This document shows, in pieces, positions 1 to 6,180 of a stretch of DNA of 18,196 bases. Position 1 is the stretch's first letter. Every line of letters begins with the position of its first letter. The position numbers and the translations under genes are program-made. Under the pieces are notes generated by a model. The model did no database searches. It had not been told where the DNA came from and was given only the letters and a program-made list of their open reading frames with translations. The DNA is from JAAYCI01 sp964370045. Lineage in GTDB: Bacteria; Bacillota; Clostridia; Oscillospirales; Ruminococcaceae. Location of the stretch: assembly GCA_964370045.1 (NCBI GenBank), contig CAYJGZ010000027.1, positions 1-18,196 on the forward strand. Reading direction: 5' to 3'.

Positions 1-363
1 TTCCCTGTCCGCCTTGCGGTGGTCTGCCATTTGGTGCTACACCCTGTGGAGGCATAGGCGGCATTCCCTGTGCGCCTTGGGGAGGTCTGCCGTTTGGTGC
101 GCCACCCTGTGGAGGCATAGGCGGCATACCCTGTCCGCCTTGGGGTGGTCTGCCGTTGGGTGCACCACCTTGTGGGGGCATGGGTGGCATTCCCTGTGCG
201 CCTTGGGGTGGTCTGCCGTTTGGTGCTACACCCTGCGGAGGCATAGGCGGCATTCCCTGTGCGCCTTGGGGTGGTCTGCCGTTGGGTGCACCACCTTGTG
301 GGGGCATGGGCGGCATTCCTTGTGCGCCTTGGGGTGCGCCATTTGGTGCGCCACCCTGCAACG
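1..363 (-). repeat. 63-bp in-frame tandem repeat (21-residue Pro/Gly/Gln unit)
   Basis: The repeat phase restarts at bases 1, 64, 127, 190, 253 and 316, exactly 63 bases apart, giving at least six visible units. Each encodes a variant of PPMPPQGGAPNGRPPQG followed by AQGM. The leftmost units are nearly identical in bases and the one nearest the globular domain is degenerate, which suggests recent expansion by unequal exchange or slippage. The array continues beyond the window edge, so its copy number is unknown. Confidence 0.9.
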
Positions 364-841
364 GAACAGTAGGTGCGCCGCCTTGAGGTGCACTCTCCGC
401 CTGCATCTTTGCGTAAACCAAAGCAAGCTCACTTTTCAGCTCGCTCATGTTTGCCACTCGCATGTTGCGGTTTGTTTCGAGCGCCTTATTCAGCAGTGTG
501 TCCAGCGCGTCCTTCGGCTCTTTCACGGCAGGCTTTTTGCCACGGTCGATTGCCTCGGGGGGTGCATCGCCGTTTATCAGCTTGTATATTGCCGCCGCCG
601 CAAAGTACACCCATGCGGCAGGGCCTGTGTTGCCTGCGTACACCTCGGGTGCGCTAAAGCCTGCGTACACAATGGGTGTAGCAGGTGGTGGGGAGAGCAC
701 CTTGTTTTTTATGGTTATGCCCTCGCTGCCTATTTCCAAGTTATCGGGGGATAAAATAGCTCCTATGTCTCCGCTTTGTGCCAAGGCACTTAGCTCTTCT
801 GTAAATTTTATCGCTTCGCCGCATTTTTTCAGCCTATCCAC
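1..841 (-). CDS. Kinase-C-lobe-like protein with Pro/Gly/Gln repeat tail (3' end outside window)
   Basis: I do not recognise a named family for the whole protein. The reading frame opens with GTG at 841, six bases after AGGAGG (848-853), and stays open to base 1, about 280 visible residues. Residues ~1-140 resemble the C-terminal lobe of a Ser/Thr kinase: SPDNLEI (~31-37) sits where a kinase has the KPENILI segment, GFSAPEVY (~61-68) is the activation-segment APE motif, and a YKLINGDAPP stretch (~86-95) matches the following helix region. HRD and DFG are absent and there is no N-lobe, so catalysis is not expected. From ~150 the chain is Pro/Gly/Gln-rich with a 21-residue repeat. The domain is clearly paralogous to the tail of the protease gene upstream, from which it is separated by 88 bases, so the two are probably one operon. 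No signal peptide is seen; a cytoplasmic location is inferred. Confidence 0.75.
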   Translation of the reverse strand, partial: MDRLKKCGEAIKFTEELSALAQSGDIGAILSPDNLEIGSEGITIKNKVLSPPPATPIVYAGFSAPEVYAGNTGPAAWVYFAAAAIYKLINGDAPPEAIDRGKKPAVKEPKDALDTLLNKALETNRNMRVANMSELKSELALVYAKMQAESAPQGGAPTVPLQGGAPNGAPQGAQGMPPMPPQGGAPNGRPPQGAQGMPPMPPQGVAPNGRPPQGAQGMPPMPPQGGAPNGRPPQGGQGMPPMPPQGGAPNGRPPQGAQGMPPMPPQGVAPNGRPPQGGQG

Positions 842-929
842 ACGATGCCTCCTCTAAAATTTTTATTTTTCGAGTAATTTTTCGTATTTTTTGCGATTTT
901 TTAGAATGCACATTTCACAATGCCTTTAG

Positions 930-2465
930 CTACCGCCCGTATTGATTTGCCACGTAAGTTTTGGGTGCACTTTCGGCATATATTGCATTTATGTTTGCCT
1001 GAAGCACATCATACAGCGCATAAAGGTTTTGAATGCGGTTTTGCTCGTACGGCTCCATCGCCGCATTCACGATGCTTTGGAAGGTGGTGGGGTTTTTGAA
1101 AACAGGGCTGTTCTCCTCCTTGCGGCTGAGCGCCTCGGGTGGGCGGCCTCCCACCGTGAGCGTGTACATCACAGCACCGATAAAGTATACCGTTGCGGCA
1201 CTGCCTGCGCCCTGCTTGTAGTTTTCGGGGGCGGAGTAGCCGGGGAAAATGTCCAGCTGTGCGCCTGCAGGGGCATCTGAACCCTCGTTTTTCAGCAGGA
1301 GGCTATTGCCCTCTATTAGGATGTTTTCAGGGTCCATCAAGGGGTTTAGGTCGTAGCTTGAAAGGGGTATCAGCTTTTGCACAAGCTCCTTTGCCATGTA
1401 GCAGGCGGTGTACTCGTCCACCCTGCCATAGTTGCGCTCAAAGGCGAGCAGGCTGTCCTCGTCCACGCTGCTTGTCCTGCGCCTGCGTGCCACCATTATC
1501 AGCGTGATGAGCGCTATAATAACCGCCAGCACAGCTATCACCATCACGATTATGATGCCCGTGTTGTCCACTGCGGCAGGCACTACCTGCGTGCCTGTTG
1601 TGCCCTGTGTGCCTGCGCCCGGCTGTGTGGCCTGCGCATTTGGCGTAGAGTCTACTTGCTGTGCAGGGCTTCCGTCATATTCAATGTTCTGCTGTAAAAG
1701 CACCTTTATAAGCTCGTCCGTGTGCACCGAGCCGTTCATGCCGTCCGCTATGGTAAGACCCATGGTGTTTATGCCCACCACACGCCCCGCACGGTTTAGC
1801 AAAGGGCCGCCCGAGTTTCCGTCGTTTATGTCGGTGTTAGTCTGTATGGTGAGCACGGGGATGCTCCCGTTGCCTATCAGCACGCTATTGTGCATGGCGC
1901 TGATGATGCCGTCCGTTATGGACATGGAGTTTTTGTCCGCTATCACGCCGCTTAGGTACTCATCCAGCGAATAATAGCCCGTCTCCTCGCCCTCCACAAA
2001 ATAGTCCGCCGCACCCGGGAAGCCCAGCGCATACACCGCCGCACCCGACTGTATGTTGTCCGTCTCCAGCTGTATCGGCTCTATGCCGGGTATTGCCTGC
2101 GAGGGGCGTAGCACCGCAATGTCCCGCTCCCTGTCCTCATACACAACGCTTGCGCTCACGTACTGGCCTGTGTTGTAAAAGACATAAAACTGGTCCGCAT
2201 CCTCCACCACGTGGTAGTTTGTGACAATATTTACGTTCCTGCTGCCCTCTTTGCCCACCGCAAAGCCACTGCCCATGGAGGCCCAGTCGCCGCTATTGGG
2301 CGAGGCGATAATGCGCACAACGCCGCTTTTGGCATTTATCACCTCGGTGGGCACATCCTCCGCACCCTGCACGGGCAGTGCCGCCAATATTCCAAAGGAC
2401 AGCAGCATACAAAATGCCATAATGCACATTATTATTCTATTTTTTCTTTTTTTTGTACTCGCCAT
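930..2465 (-). CDS. HtrA-like membrane serine protease with cytoplasmic kinase-C-lobe-like tail
   Basis: 511 residues from the ATG at 2465, chosen over the ATG at 2474 because GAGGAG (2475-2480) abuts the latter but lies nine bases from the former. Order: N-terminal membrane segment or signal (~11-31), trypsin-fold S1C protease with the triad His85 (TNYHVV), Asp115 (RDIAVL) and Ser218 (DGNSGGPL), a Gln/Thr/Gly-rich linker (~265-300), a second membrane helix (~303-325) followed by RRRR, then a cytoplasmic region. That region (~335-495) carries MDPENILIEG, GYSAPENY and a YTLTVGGRPPEA stretch, matching a protein-kinase C-lobe but without HRD or DFG. No PDZ domain is seen, unlike classical HtrA. 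The topology places protease outside and pseudokinase inside. It heads a likely two-gene operon with the paralogous repeat protein downstream. Confidence 0.85.
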   Translation of the reverse strand: MASTKKRKNRIIMCIMAFCMLLSFGILAALPVQGAEDVPTEVINAKSGVVRIIASPNSGDWASMGSGFAVGKEGSRNVNIVTNYHVVEDADQFYVFYNTGQYVSASVVYEDRERDIAVLRPSQAIPGIEPIQLETDNIQSGAAVYALGFPGAADYFVEGEETGYYSLDEYLSGVIADKNSMSITDGIISAMHNSVLIGNGSIPVLTIQTNTDINDGNSGGPLLNRAGRVVGINTMGLTIADGMNGSVHTDELIKVLLQQNIEYDGSPAQQVDSTPNAQATQPGAGTQGTTGTQVVPAAVDNTGIIIVMVIAVLAVIIALITLIMVARRRRTSSVDEDSLLAFERNYGRVDEYTACYMAKELVQKLIPLSSYDLNPLMDPENILIEGNSLLLKNEGSDAPAGAQLDIFPGYSAPENYKQGAGSAATVYFIGAVMYTLTVGGRPPEALSRKEENSPVFKNPTTFQSIVNAAMEPYEQNRIQNLYALYDVLQANINAIYAESAPKTYVANQYGR

Positions 2466-2545
2466 CTTTAACATCTCCTCTTTACGGCACTGCAGGCCTG
2501 CGCTCGCCTTACATCTATATAGCCTTTTATAGTGCAGTTGTATTC

Positions 2546-2572
2546 ATTATATCACATTTTTTTGTTTAACAA
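2546..2572 (-). promoter_or_regulatory. Promoter of the protease/pseudokinase pair
   Basis: Read on the minus strand, TTGTTA (2567-2572) and an extended -10, TGA-TATAAT (hexamer at 2546-2551), are 15 bases apart. The short spacer is compensated by the TGn extension. It lies about 80 bases upstream of the protease start. Confidence 0.6.
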
Positions 2573-2747
2573 GGCATTTTGCCGTTTTTACACCAAATTT
2601 TTGCAATTTGGGGCAAAAAACATTTTTACGGGAATTTTTGCGCATTTTTCGAGGGATTTTTCAGGCATTTTACGGTGTATAATCAGCCCTAAAAAAATCA
2701 CCCATTTGCATCAAAATTGTACAACACGCTCTTTCGAGCTTTTTTTG

Positions 2748-2775
2748 TTGCATTTTCGCTCAAAAGGGGTATACT
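2748..2775 (+). promoter_or_regulatory. Promoter of the Phe leader-aroF-pheA operon
   Basis: TTGCAT (2748-2753) and TATACT (2770-2775) are separated by 16 bases. Transcription would begin near 2782, about 44 bases before the leader peptide start. The stretch from 2573 to 2747 holds no gene I can support; it is AT-rich, with one short hairpin, GCTC-TTTC-GAGC followed by seven T, at about 2729-2747. Confidence 0.65.
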
Positions 2776-2825
2776 ACATATTGTACGAACGAATGCGACA
2801 TCTTTGTAAGGGGCGGTTTTAGCAA

Positions 2826-2942
2826 ATGCGTATACGTGAAGCCTTTTTCTTCTTTTTTAGCCTTGGGTTTTTTAGCCTTGGGTTTTTTGGCTTTACACGC
2901 TTTGCACATTTCATGAGACCTGCACCCGCCTGCGGCGCATAA
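2826..2942 (+). CDS. Phenylalanine-rich leader peptide (attenuator)
   Basis: A 38-residue ORF, ATG at 2826 and TAA at 2940-2942, containing 12 Phe codons (positions 7-11, 15, 16, 20, 21, 23, 26 and 29). The core reads AFFFFFSLGFFSLGFFGF; part of it comes from a 15-base direct repeat, AGCCTTGGGTTTTTT, present twice. A purine-rich AAGGGG (2808-2813) can serve as ribosome site. The peptide lies between a good promoter and a strong terminator, directly ahead of aroF and pheA, both needed for phenylalanine synthesis. This is the arrangement of the pheA/pheST leaders of enterobacteria: a ribosome starved of Phe-tRNA stalls on these codons and changes RNA folding. The peptide itself probably has no other job. 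It is too short and biased to be found by homology. Confidence 0.85.
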   Translation: MRIREAFFFFFSLGFFSLGFFGFTRFAHFMRPAPACGA

Positions 2943-2982
2943 CACGCCACCGAACAGCAGACGCAAGGGAAGGTTCATGAAA
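2909..2982 (+). promoter_or_regulatory. Antiterminator pairing of the Phe attenuator
   Basis: TTTCATGA (2909-2916) can pair with TCATGAAA (2975-2982), and ACCT (2918-2921) with AGGT (2971-2974), giving 12 base pairs with one bulged G at 2917. The upstream partner lies on leader codons 28-32, just past the Phe run; the downstream partner is the 5' arm and loop of the terminator. The two structures are therefore mutually exclusive. A ribosome stalled in the Phe run would leave 2909-2921 free to form this antiterminator. A ribosome moving through would cover it. Confidence 0.7.
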
Positions 2983-3001
2983 ATGAACCTTCCCTTTTTT
3001 T
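2965..3001 (+). terminator. Intrinsic terminator of the Phe attenuator
   Basis: A perfect 14-bp stem (2965-2978 with 2983-2996) capped by a GAAA tetraloop (2979-2982) and followed by a run of T to 3001. It lies between the leader peptide stop and the aroF ribosome site, so it ends transcription before the structural genes unless antitermination occurs. Confidence 0.92.
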
Positions 3002-3065
3002 GTATATTTTTTTGTCCACATTCTTTTTGCAAATTAAAATATCACACGACACAGGAGGTCAAATC

Positions 3066-4079
3066 ATGATTGTAATCCTACGACCCGGCACATCACAGGA
3101 GCGGCTGGAGGAGTTTTGCCAAAACATGCACGAGCGGGGGCTTTCCACCCATCCCATACAGGGCGATGTATCCCATGTGGTGGGGCTGGTGGGCGACACC
3201 TCCCACATCTCGGCGGACGACCTACAGCGCAACGAAATTGTGGAGCGTGTTGTAAAGGTGAGCGAGCCTTACAAGCTGGCAAACCGCCGCTTTCACCCCA
3301 CCGACACGGTGATAAAGGTGGGCGCACAGCAGGTGGGCGGCGGCACACTCACCGTGATGGCCGGCCCGTGCAGCGTGGAGAGCGAGGAGCAGGTGCTGTC
3401 CATCGCAAGGGACGTGCAGGCCGATGGCGCTACGTTCCTACGTGGCGGTGCGTTCAAGCCACGCTCCTCCCCCTATTCCTTTCAGGGCATGGGCCTAAGC
3501 GGCCTTGAGCTTTTGAAAATCGCGCGTGAAAAAACAGGTCTGCCCATCGTCACCGAAATCATGAGCACCGACTACGCCGAGGCGTTCATAGAGGATGTGG
3601 ACGTAATACAGATAGGCGCACGCAACATGCAAAACTTTCCGCTATTGCGTGAGGTGGGCAAGATGGGCAAGCCTGTGCTGCTAAAGCGTGGCGCGGCCTG
3701 CACCATAAACGAGCTGCTCATGGCGGCGGAGTACGTGCTGATGGGCGAAAAGAGCAGTGTCATCCTGTGCGAGCGTGGCATTCGCACCTTTGAGGATTCC
3801 ACCCGCAACACGCTGGACGTCTCGGCCGTGCCGGTGCTAAAGCAAAAAAGCCACCTGCCCGTAATAGTGGACCCCAGCCACGGCACAGGCTACTGGCATC
3901 TTGTGGAGCCGATGGCGCTTGCGGCGGTGGCGGCAGGCGCAGACGGCCTTATGATAGAGGTGCACAACGCACCCCAAAAGGCGCTGTGCGACGGACAGCA
4001 GTCCATCACGCCCATGCTGTTTCACCGCATGATGAAAAAGGTGCGTCAAATACACGAGGTGATACAAACCGCGCAATAG
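3066..4079 (+). CDS. aroF: 3-deoxy-7-phosphoheptulonate (DAHP) synthase, class I-beta
   Basis: Condenses phosphoenolpyruvate with erythrose 4-phosphate, the first step of the shikimate pathway. 337 residues from the ATG at 3066, preceded by AGGAGG (3053-3058); the frame is open further upstream but lacks a ribosome site there. An N-terminal ferredoxin-like regulatory domain (~1-70) precedes a TIM barrel, the layout of the Thermotoga and Bacillus enzymes. Visible motifs: AGPCSVES (99-106), RGGAFKPR (126-133), QIGARNMQNF (182-191), ERGIRTFE (236-243) and DPSHGTG (269-275). The metal ligands Cys102, His272, Glu298 and Asp309 fall at the same numbers as in the Thermotoga maritima enzyme. The FL domain is the known site of aromatic amino acid feedback in that class. 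Followed after 68 bases by pheA, and controlled by the upstream Phe attenuator, so it is probably a Phe-responsive isozyme. Confidence 0.96.
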   Translation: MIVILRPGTSQERLEEFCQNMHERGLSTHPIQGDVSHVVGLVGDTSHISADDLQRNEIVERVVKVSEPYKLANRRFHPTDTVIKVGAQQVGGGTLTVMAGPCSVESEEQVLSIARDVQADGATFLRGGAFKPRSSPYSFQGMGLSGLELLKIAREKTGLPIVTEIMSTDYAEAFIEDVDVIQIGARNMQNFPLLREVGKMGKPVLLKRGAACTINELLMAAEYVLMGEKSSVILCERGIRTFEDSTRNTLDVSAVPVLKQKSHLPVIVDPSHGTGYWHLVEPMALAAVAAGADGLMIEVHNAPQKALCDGQQSITPMLFHRMMKKVRQIHEVIQTAQ

Positions 4080-4147
4080 CGCAAATACATATTTTATAGT
4101 ATCAACAGTATATTCACAAATAAAACAAAAAACGGAGGCAACTTAAA

Positions 4148-5263
4148 ATGGACACAAAAGAACAGCTTTCCTCACTTCGCAGTGAAATCGACGCAATCGA
4201 CGAAAAGATGGTTCCCCTTTTTGCACAGCGCATGAACACCACCCGCAAGGTGGCAACGCTCAAGGAGCAAAACAACCTGTCTGTGCTGGACGAAAACAGG
4301 GAGGAGCAGGTGGTGAAAAACGCACAAAAGTGCGCAGGCGAAGAGCTTGCGGGCGAGAGCGCCCTTTTCATGCGCACCGTCATGGCGCTGTCCCGTAGCT
4401 TGCAGCACAAGCAGCTGTTCGGAAAGCCCACACAGCTGTTGCCCCAGCCCGCTTTGCCCAAAATGCAGGACATCACCTGCGCATACCAGGGCGTTGCCGG
4501 CGCATGGGGTCAAAAGGCACTACTCCAGCTTTTTGAGGGCTCAAACCAGCTTGCCACCGAGTACTTTGAGGATGTGTTTATCGCTGTGAAAGAGGGCAGG
4601 GCCGACTACGGCGTAGTGCCTATTGAAAACAGCCAGACGGGTGCTATTGGCGAAACATACGACCTACTGCGCAAATACGGCTGTTACATCGTGCGCCGCA
4701 CACAGGTGGATATAAACCAGTGCCTGCTTGCGCCCAAGGGCACAAAGCTCGAGGAGATACACATGGTGCTCAGCCACCCCGAGGGCTTTAAGCAGTGCCG
4801 CCGCTTTTTGAAGGGCAAGGGCTGGGAGCTGAAGGGAAGCCGCAACACCGCTGTTGCCGCAAAGGCGGCCGCCGACGCCGCCGACGGACACACCGCCGCC
4901 ATAGGTAGCCGCCTTGCCGCAGAGACCTACGGTCTTGAGGTGCTAATGCCCGACATCATGGACAGCCCCGACAACAACACCAGCTTTGTCGCCATTGCCT
5001 CTTTACCCGAGTATGACAATAACAGCAACTGCATCTCGGTCACCTTCTCCACACGCCACCGCAGTGGTGCGCTGTGCGAGGCACTTTTGCCCTTCATGGC
5101 AGGCGGGCTGAACCTTGAGCGCATAGAGTCTCGCCCTGCTTCGGCAGGCAGCTACCGCTTTTTTGCGGACCTGCGCGGCAACATCCTAAAGGATGCAGAC
5201 ACGCTGAACCAAGCCGCCTCCTGCTGTGAGTACTTTGAGGTAATAGGCTGCTATACTGTGTAG
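4148..5263 (+). CDS. pheA: Bifunctional chorismate mutase/prephenate dehydratase (P-protein)
   Basis: Converts chorismate to prephenate and then phenylpyruvate, the committed steps to phenylalanine. 371 residues; ATG at 4148 behind CGGAGG. Residues 1-90 are an AroQ chorismate mutase: Arg11, Arg28, Lys39, Asp48, Arg51 and Glu52 match the E. coli active-site numbering, while Q88 there is Lys here (Gln at 86). Residues ~108-285 are the dehydratase, with AYQGVAGAW (112-120) and PIENSQTG (158-165). Residues ~294-371 are an ACT domain with GAL (307-309) and ESRP (327-330), the Phe-binding motifs, so feedback inhibition is expected. The usual catalytic TRF motif reads Thr278-Ser279-Phe280: the catalytic Thr is kept but the Arg is replaced. 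Second gene of the attenuated operon. Confidence 0.95.
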   Translation: MDTKEQLSSLRSEIDAIDEKMVPLFAQRMNTTRKVATLKEQNNLSVLDENREEQVVKNAQKCAGEELAGESALFMRTVMALSRSLQHKQLFGKPTQLLPQPALPKMQDITCAYQGVAGAWGQKALLQLFEGSNQLATEYFEDVFIAVKEGRADYGVVPIENSQTGAIGETYDLLRKYGCYIVRRTQVDINQCLLAPKGTKLEEIHMVLSHPEGFKQCRRFLKGKGWELKGSRNTAVAAKAAADAADGHTAAIGSRLAAETYGLEVLMPDIMDSPDNNTSFVAIASLPEYDNNSNCISVTFSTRHRSGALCEALLPFMAGGLNLERIESRPASAGSYRFFADLRGNILKDADTLNQAASCCEYFEVIGCYTV

Positions 5264-5326
5264 CTATGTTTTTCAACTAAGGGCTTGCCTCATATTATAG
5301 TTGAACCACTGTAAAAATACATAGCT
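5262..5326. repeat. Nested inverted repeat just 3' of pheA
   Basis: AGCTATGT (5262-5269) pairs with ACATAGCT (5319-5326), and TTCAACTA (5272-5279) with TAGTTGAA (5298-5305). Apart from a short insertion between the arms on the right side, the two pairs form one long stem. The outer arm begins inside the pheA stop codon. Function unknown: an mRNA 3' end structure or a small repeat element. Confidence 0.6.
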
Positions 5327-5410
5327 GTCTACCCACATGCAAAGACACTCGTATTGTGCGAGTGGCACGCTACTTTTGGGTATATCCTCCCAGCTTTTAG
5401 TCAAAAAACA

Positions 5411-5459
5411 AAACCGCTTTGCCCTTTGGCTGTGTAGCCTTTGGGTAAAGCGGTTTTTT
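5411..5459 (+). terminator. Terminator of the aroF-pheA operon
   Basis: AAACCGCTTTGCCC (5411-5424) pairs with GGGTAAAGCGGTTT (5443-5456), with one G-U pair. An inner stem, GGCT-GTGT-AGCC, occupies 5428-5439. A T-run follows to 5459. A smaller hairpin, CACTCG/CGAGTG (5346-5364), precedes it. Confidence 0.85.
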
Positions 5460-5483
5460 ATGCTGATTTTACGGTATTTTTTG

Positions 5484-5583
5484 CGCATTTTCTCAGATAG
5501 TGTAAACACACTACCAAAAATGCGATTTATTCCGAAAAAATCATGTTTTATTGGCTTTTATATCCCTTTAAGCCAAGGGATAT
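5484..5583. repeat. Two short inverted repeats between pheA and the desulfoferrodoxin gene
   Basis: First, CGCATTTT (5484-5491) and AAAATGCG (5517-5524) enclose TAGTGT-AAAC-ACACTA (5498-5513). Second, ATATCCCT (5560-5567) pairs with AGGGATAT (5576-5583). The second lies just downstream of the minus-strand desulfoferrodoxin gene and may help end its transcript, but its T-run is distant and weak. No gene is seen in 5460-5612. Confidence 0.45.
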
Positions 5584-5612
5584 TGTGGCTTTTGAGCCAA
5601 ATGACTATCGCC

Positions 5613-6002
5613 TTATTTCGCCTCTGTCTTCCACAGGCCGTGCTTGTTGCACCACTCGTACGCCGCAATGGGCTCATCCCCCGGCACCAGCGTGAACACC
5701 GCGCAAGGCTCGTCCCCCGGGTTTAGGCAGGCACGCTGTACCGCACATTTGCTGTGTAGCCACACGTAGGGGATGTAGTGATCCTCCTGCATGGGGTGCG
5801 CCACACTGCCCACCTTCACGGTGATTTTGCCGTCCTTCACCTCGCACACGGGAACGTGCTTTTCCTGTGCCGCATCCGTAGTGCCGGGCAACAGCCGCTG
5901 CATTTCCTCCCCACAGCATACCATGCTTACGCCCGCATCAAGGATAAGCTCCGCCATGTTTCCGCAGTGTGTACATGTAAAAATCTTCAGCTCAGTGCTC
6001 AT
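5613..6002 (-). CDS. dfx: Desulfoferrodoxin (superoxide reductase, two-iron class)
   Basis: Reduces superoxide to peroxide without making oxygen, a cytoplasmic oxygen defence typical of strict anaerobes. 129 residues from the ATG at 6002, eight bases after GGGAGG; the in-frame TTG at 6020 is less suitable. Both iron centres are complete. Centre I, the desulforedoxin-like FeS4 site, has Cys10, Cys13, Cys29 and Cys30. Centre II has His49 (in EKHVPV), His69, His75, Cys118 and His121 (in CNKHGLWK), with the conserved Glu47 and Lys48. Length fits the family (~125-130). It is monocistronic by appearance, with its own promoter at 6091-6119; electrons normally come from rubredoxin, not encoded in this window. 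Confidence 0.95.
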   Translation of the reverse strand: MSTELKIFTCTHCGNMAELILDAGVSMVCCGEEMQRLLPGTTDAAQEKHVPVCEVKDGKITVKVGSVAHPMQEDHYIPYVWLHSKCAVQRACLNPGDEPCAVFTLVPGDEPIAAYEWCNKHGLWKTEAK

Positions 6003-6078
6003 TACAAATACCTCCCTCAATATGTTCAGTTATTGCGGCACGCTGTGTTTTGCATTGCATTGCAAATTTTATTCGCAG

Positions 6079-6119
6079 TGCCGTGTATACAGCATAACAC
6101 GGCATTTTTTCTTTGGCAA
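6079..6119 (-). promoter_or_regulatory. Desulfoferrodoxin promoter overlapping an inverted repeat
   Basis: On the minus strand TTGCCA (6114-6119) and TATGCT (6091-6096) are 17 bases apart. The -10 lies in the loop of a perfect 8-bp inverted repeat, TGCCGTGT (6079-6086) and ACACGGCA (6097-6104). On the plus strand the repeat is followed by six T (6105-6110), so it could also be a terminator. It does not match a PerR or Fur box. Confidence 0.5.
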
Positions 6120-6180
6120 GGCAAAAAATGCGGAATTATGCGCAAAAACAGGACGCTACCTATTGCGCCTCTTCAAAATT

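Noticed and set aside
14..857. Plus-strand ORFs opposite the repeat protein
   Set aside because: They are mirror frames of the repeat-encoding minus gene, Cys/Trp/His-rich, and lack ribosome sites.
2793..2822. Nine-codon ORF just before the Phe leader as the control peptide
   Set aside because: It has a single Phe and no ribosome site; the 38-codon ORF explains the attenuator far better.
2760..3032. Minus-strand ORF with a KKPKAKK repeat
   Set aside because: It is the antisense of the Phe-rich leader (TTT runs read as AAA); it spans the terminator and has no ribosome site.
3000..3065. Upstream extension of aroF to the ATG at 3000
   Set aside because: The extension begins in the terminator T-run; AGGAGG at 3053-3058 and family length fix the start at 3066.
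5273..5726. ORFs on both strands over the pheA terminator region
   Set aside because: They run across the terminator hairpin and inverted repeats and have no family resemblance.
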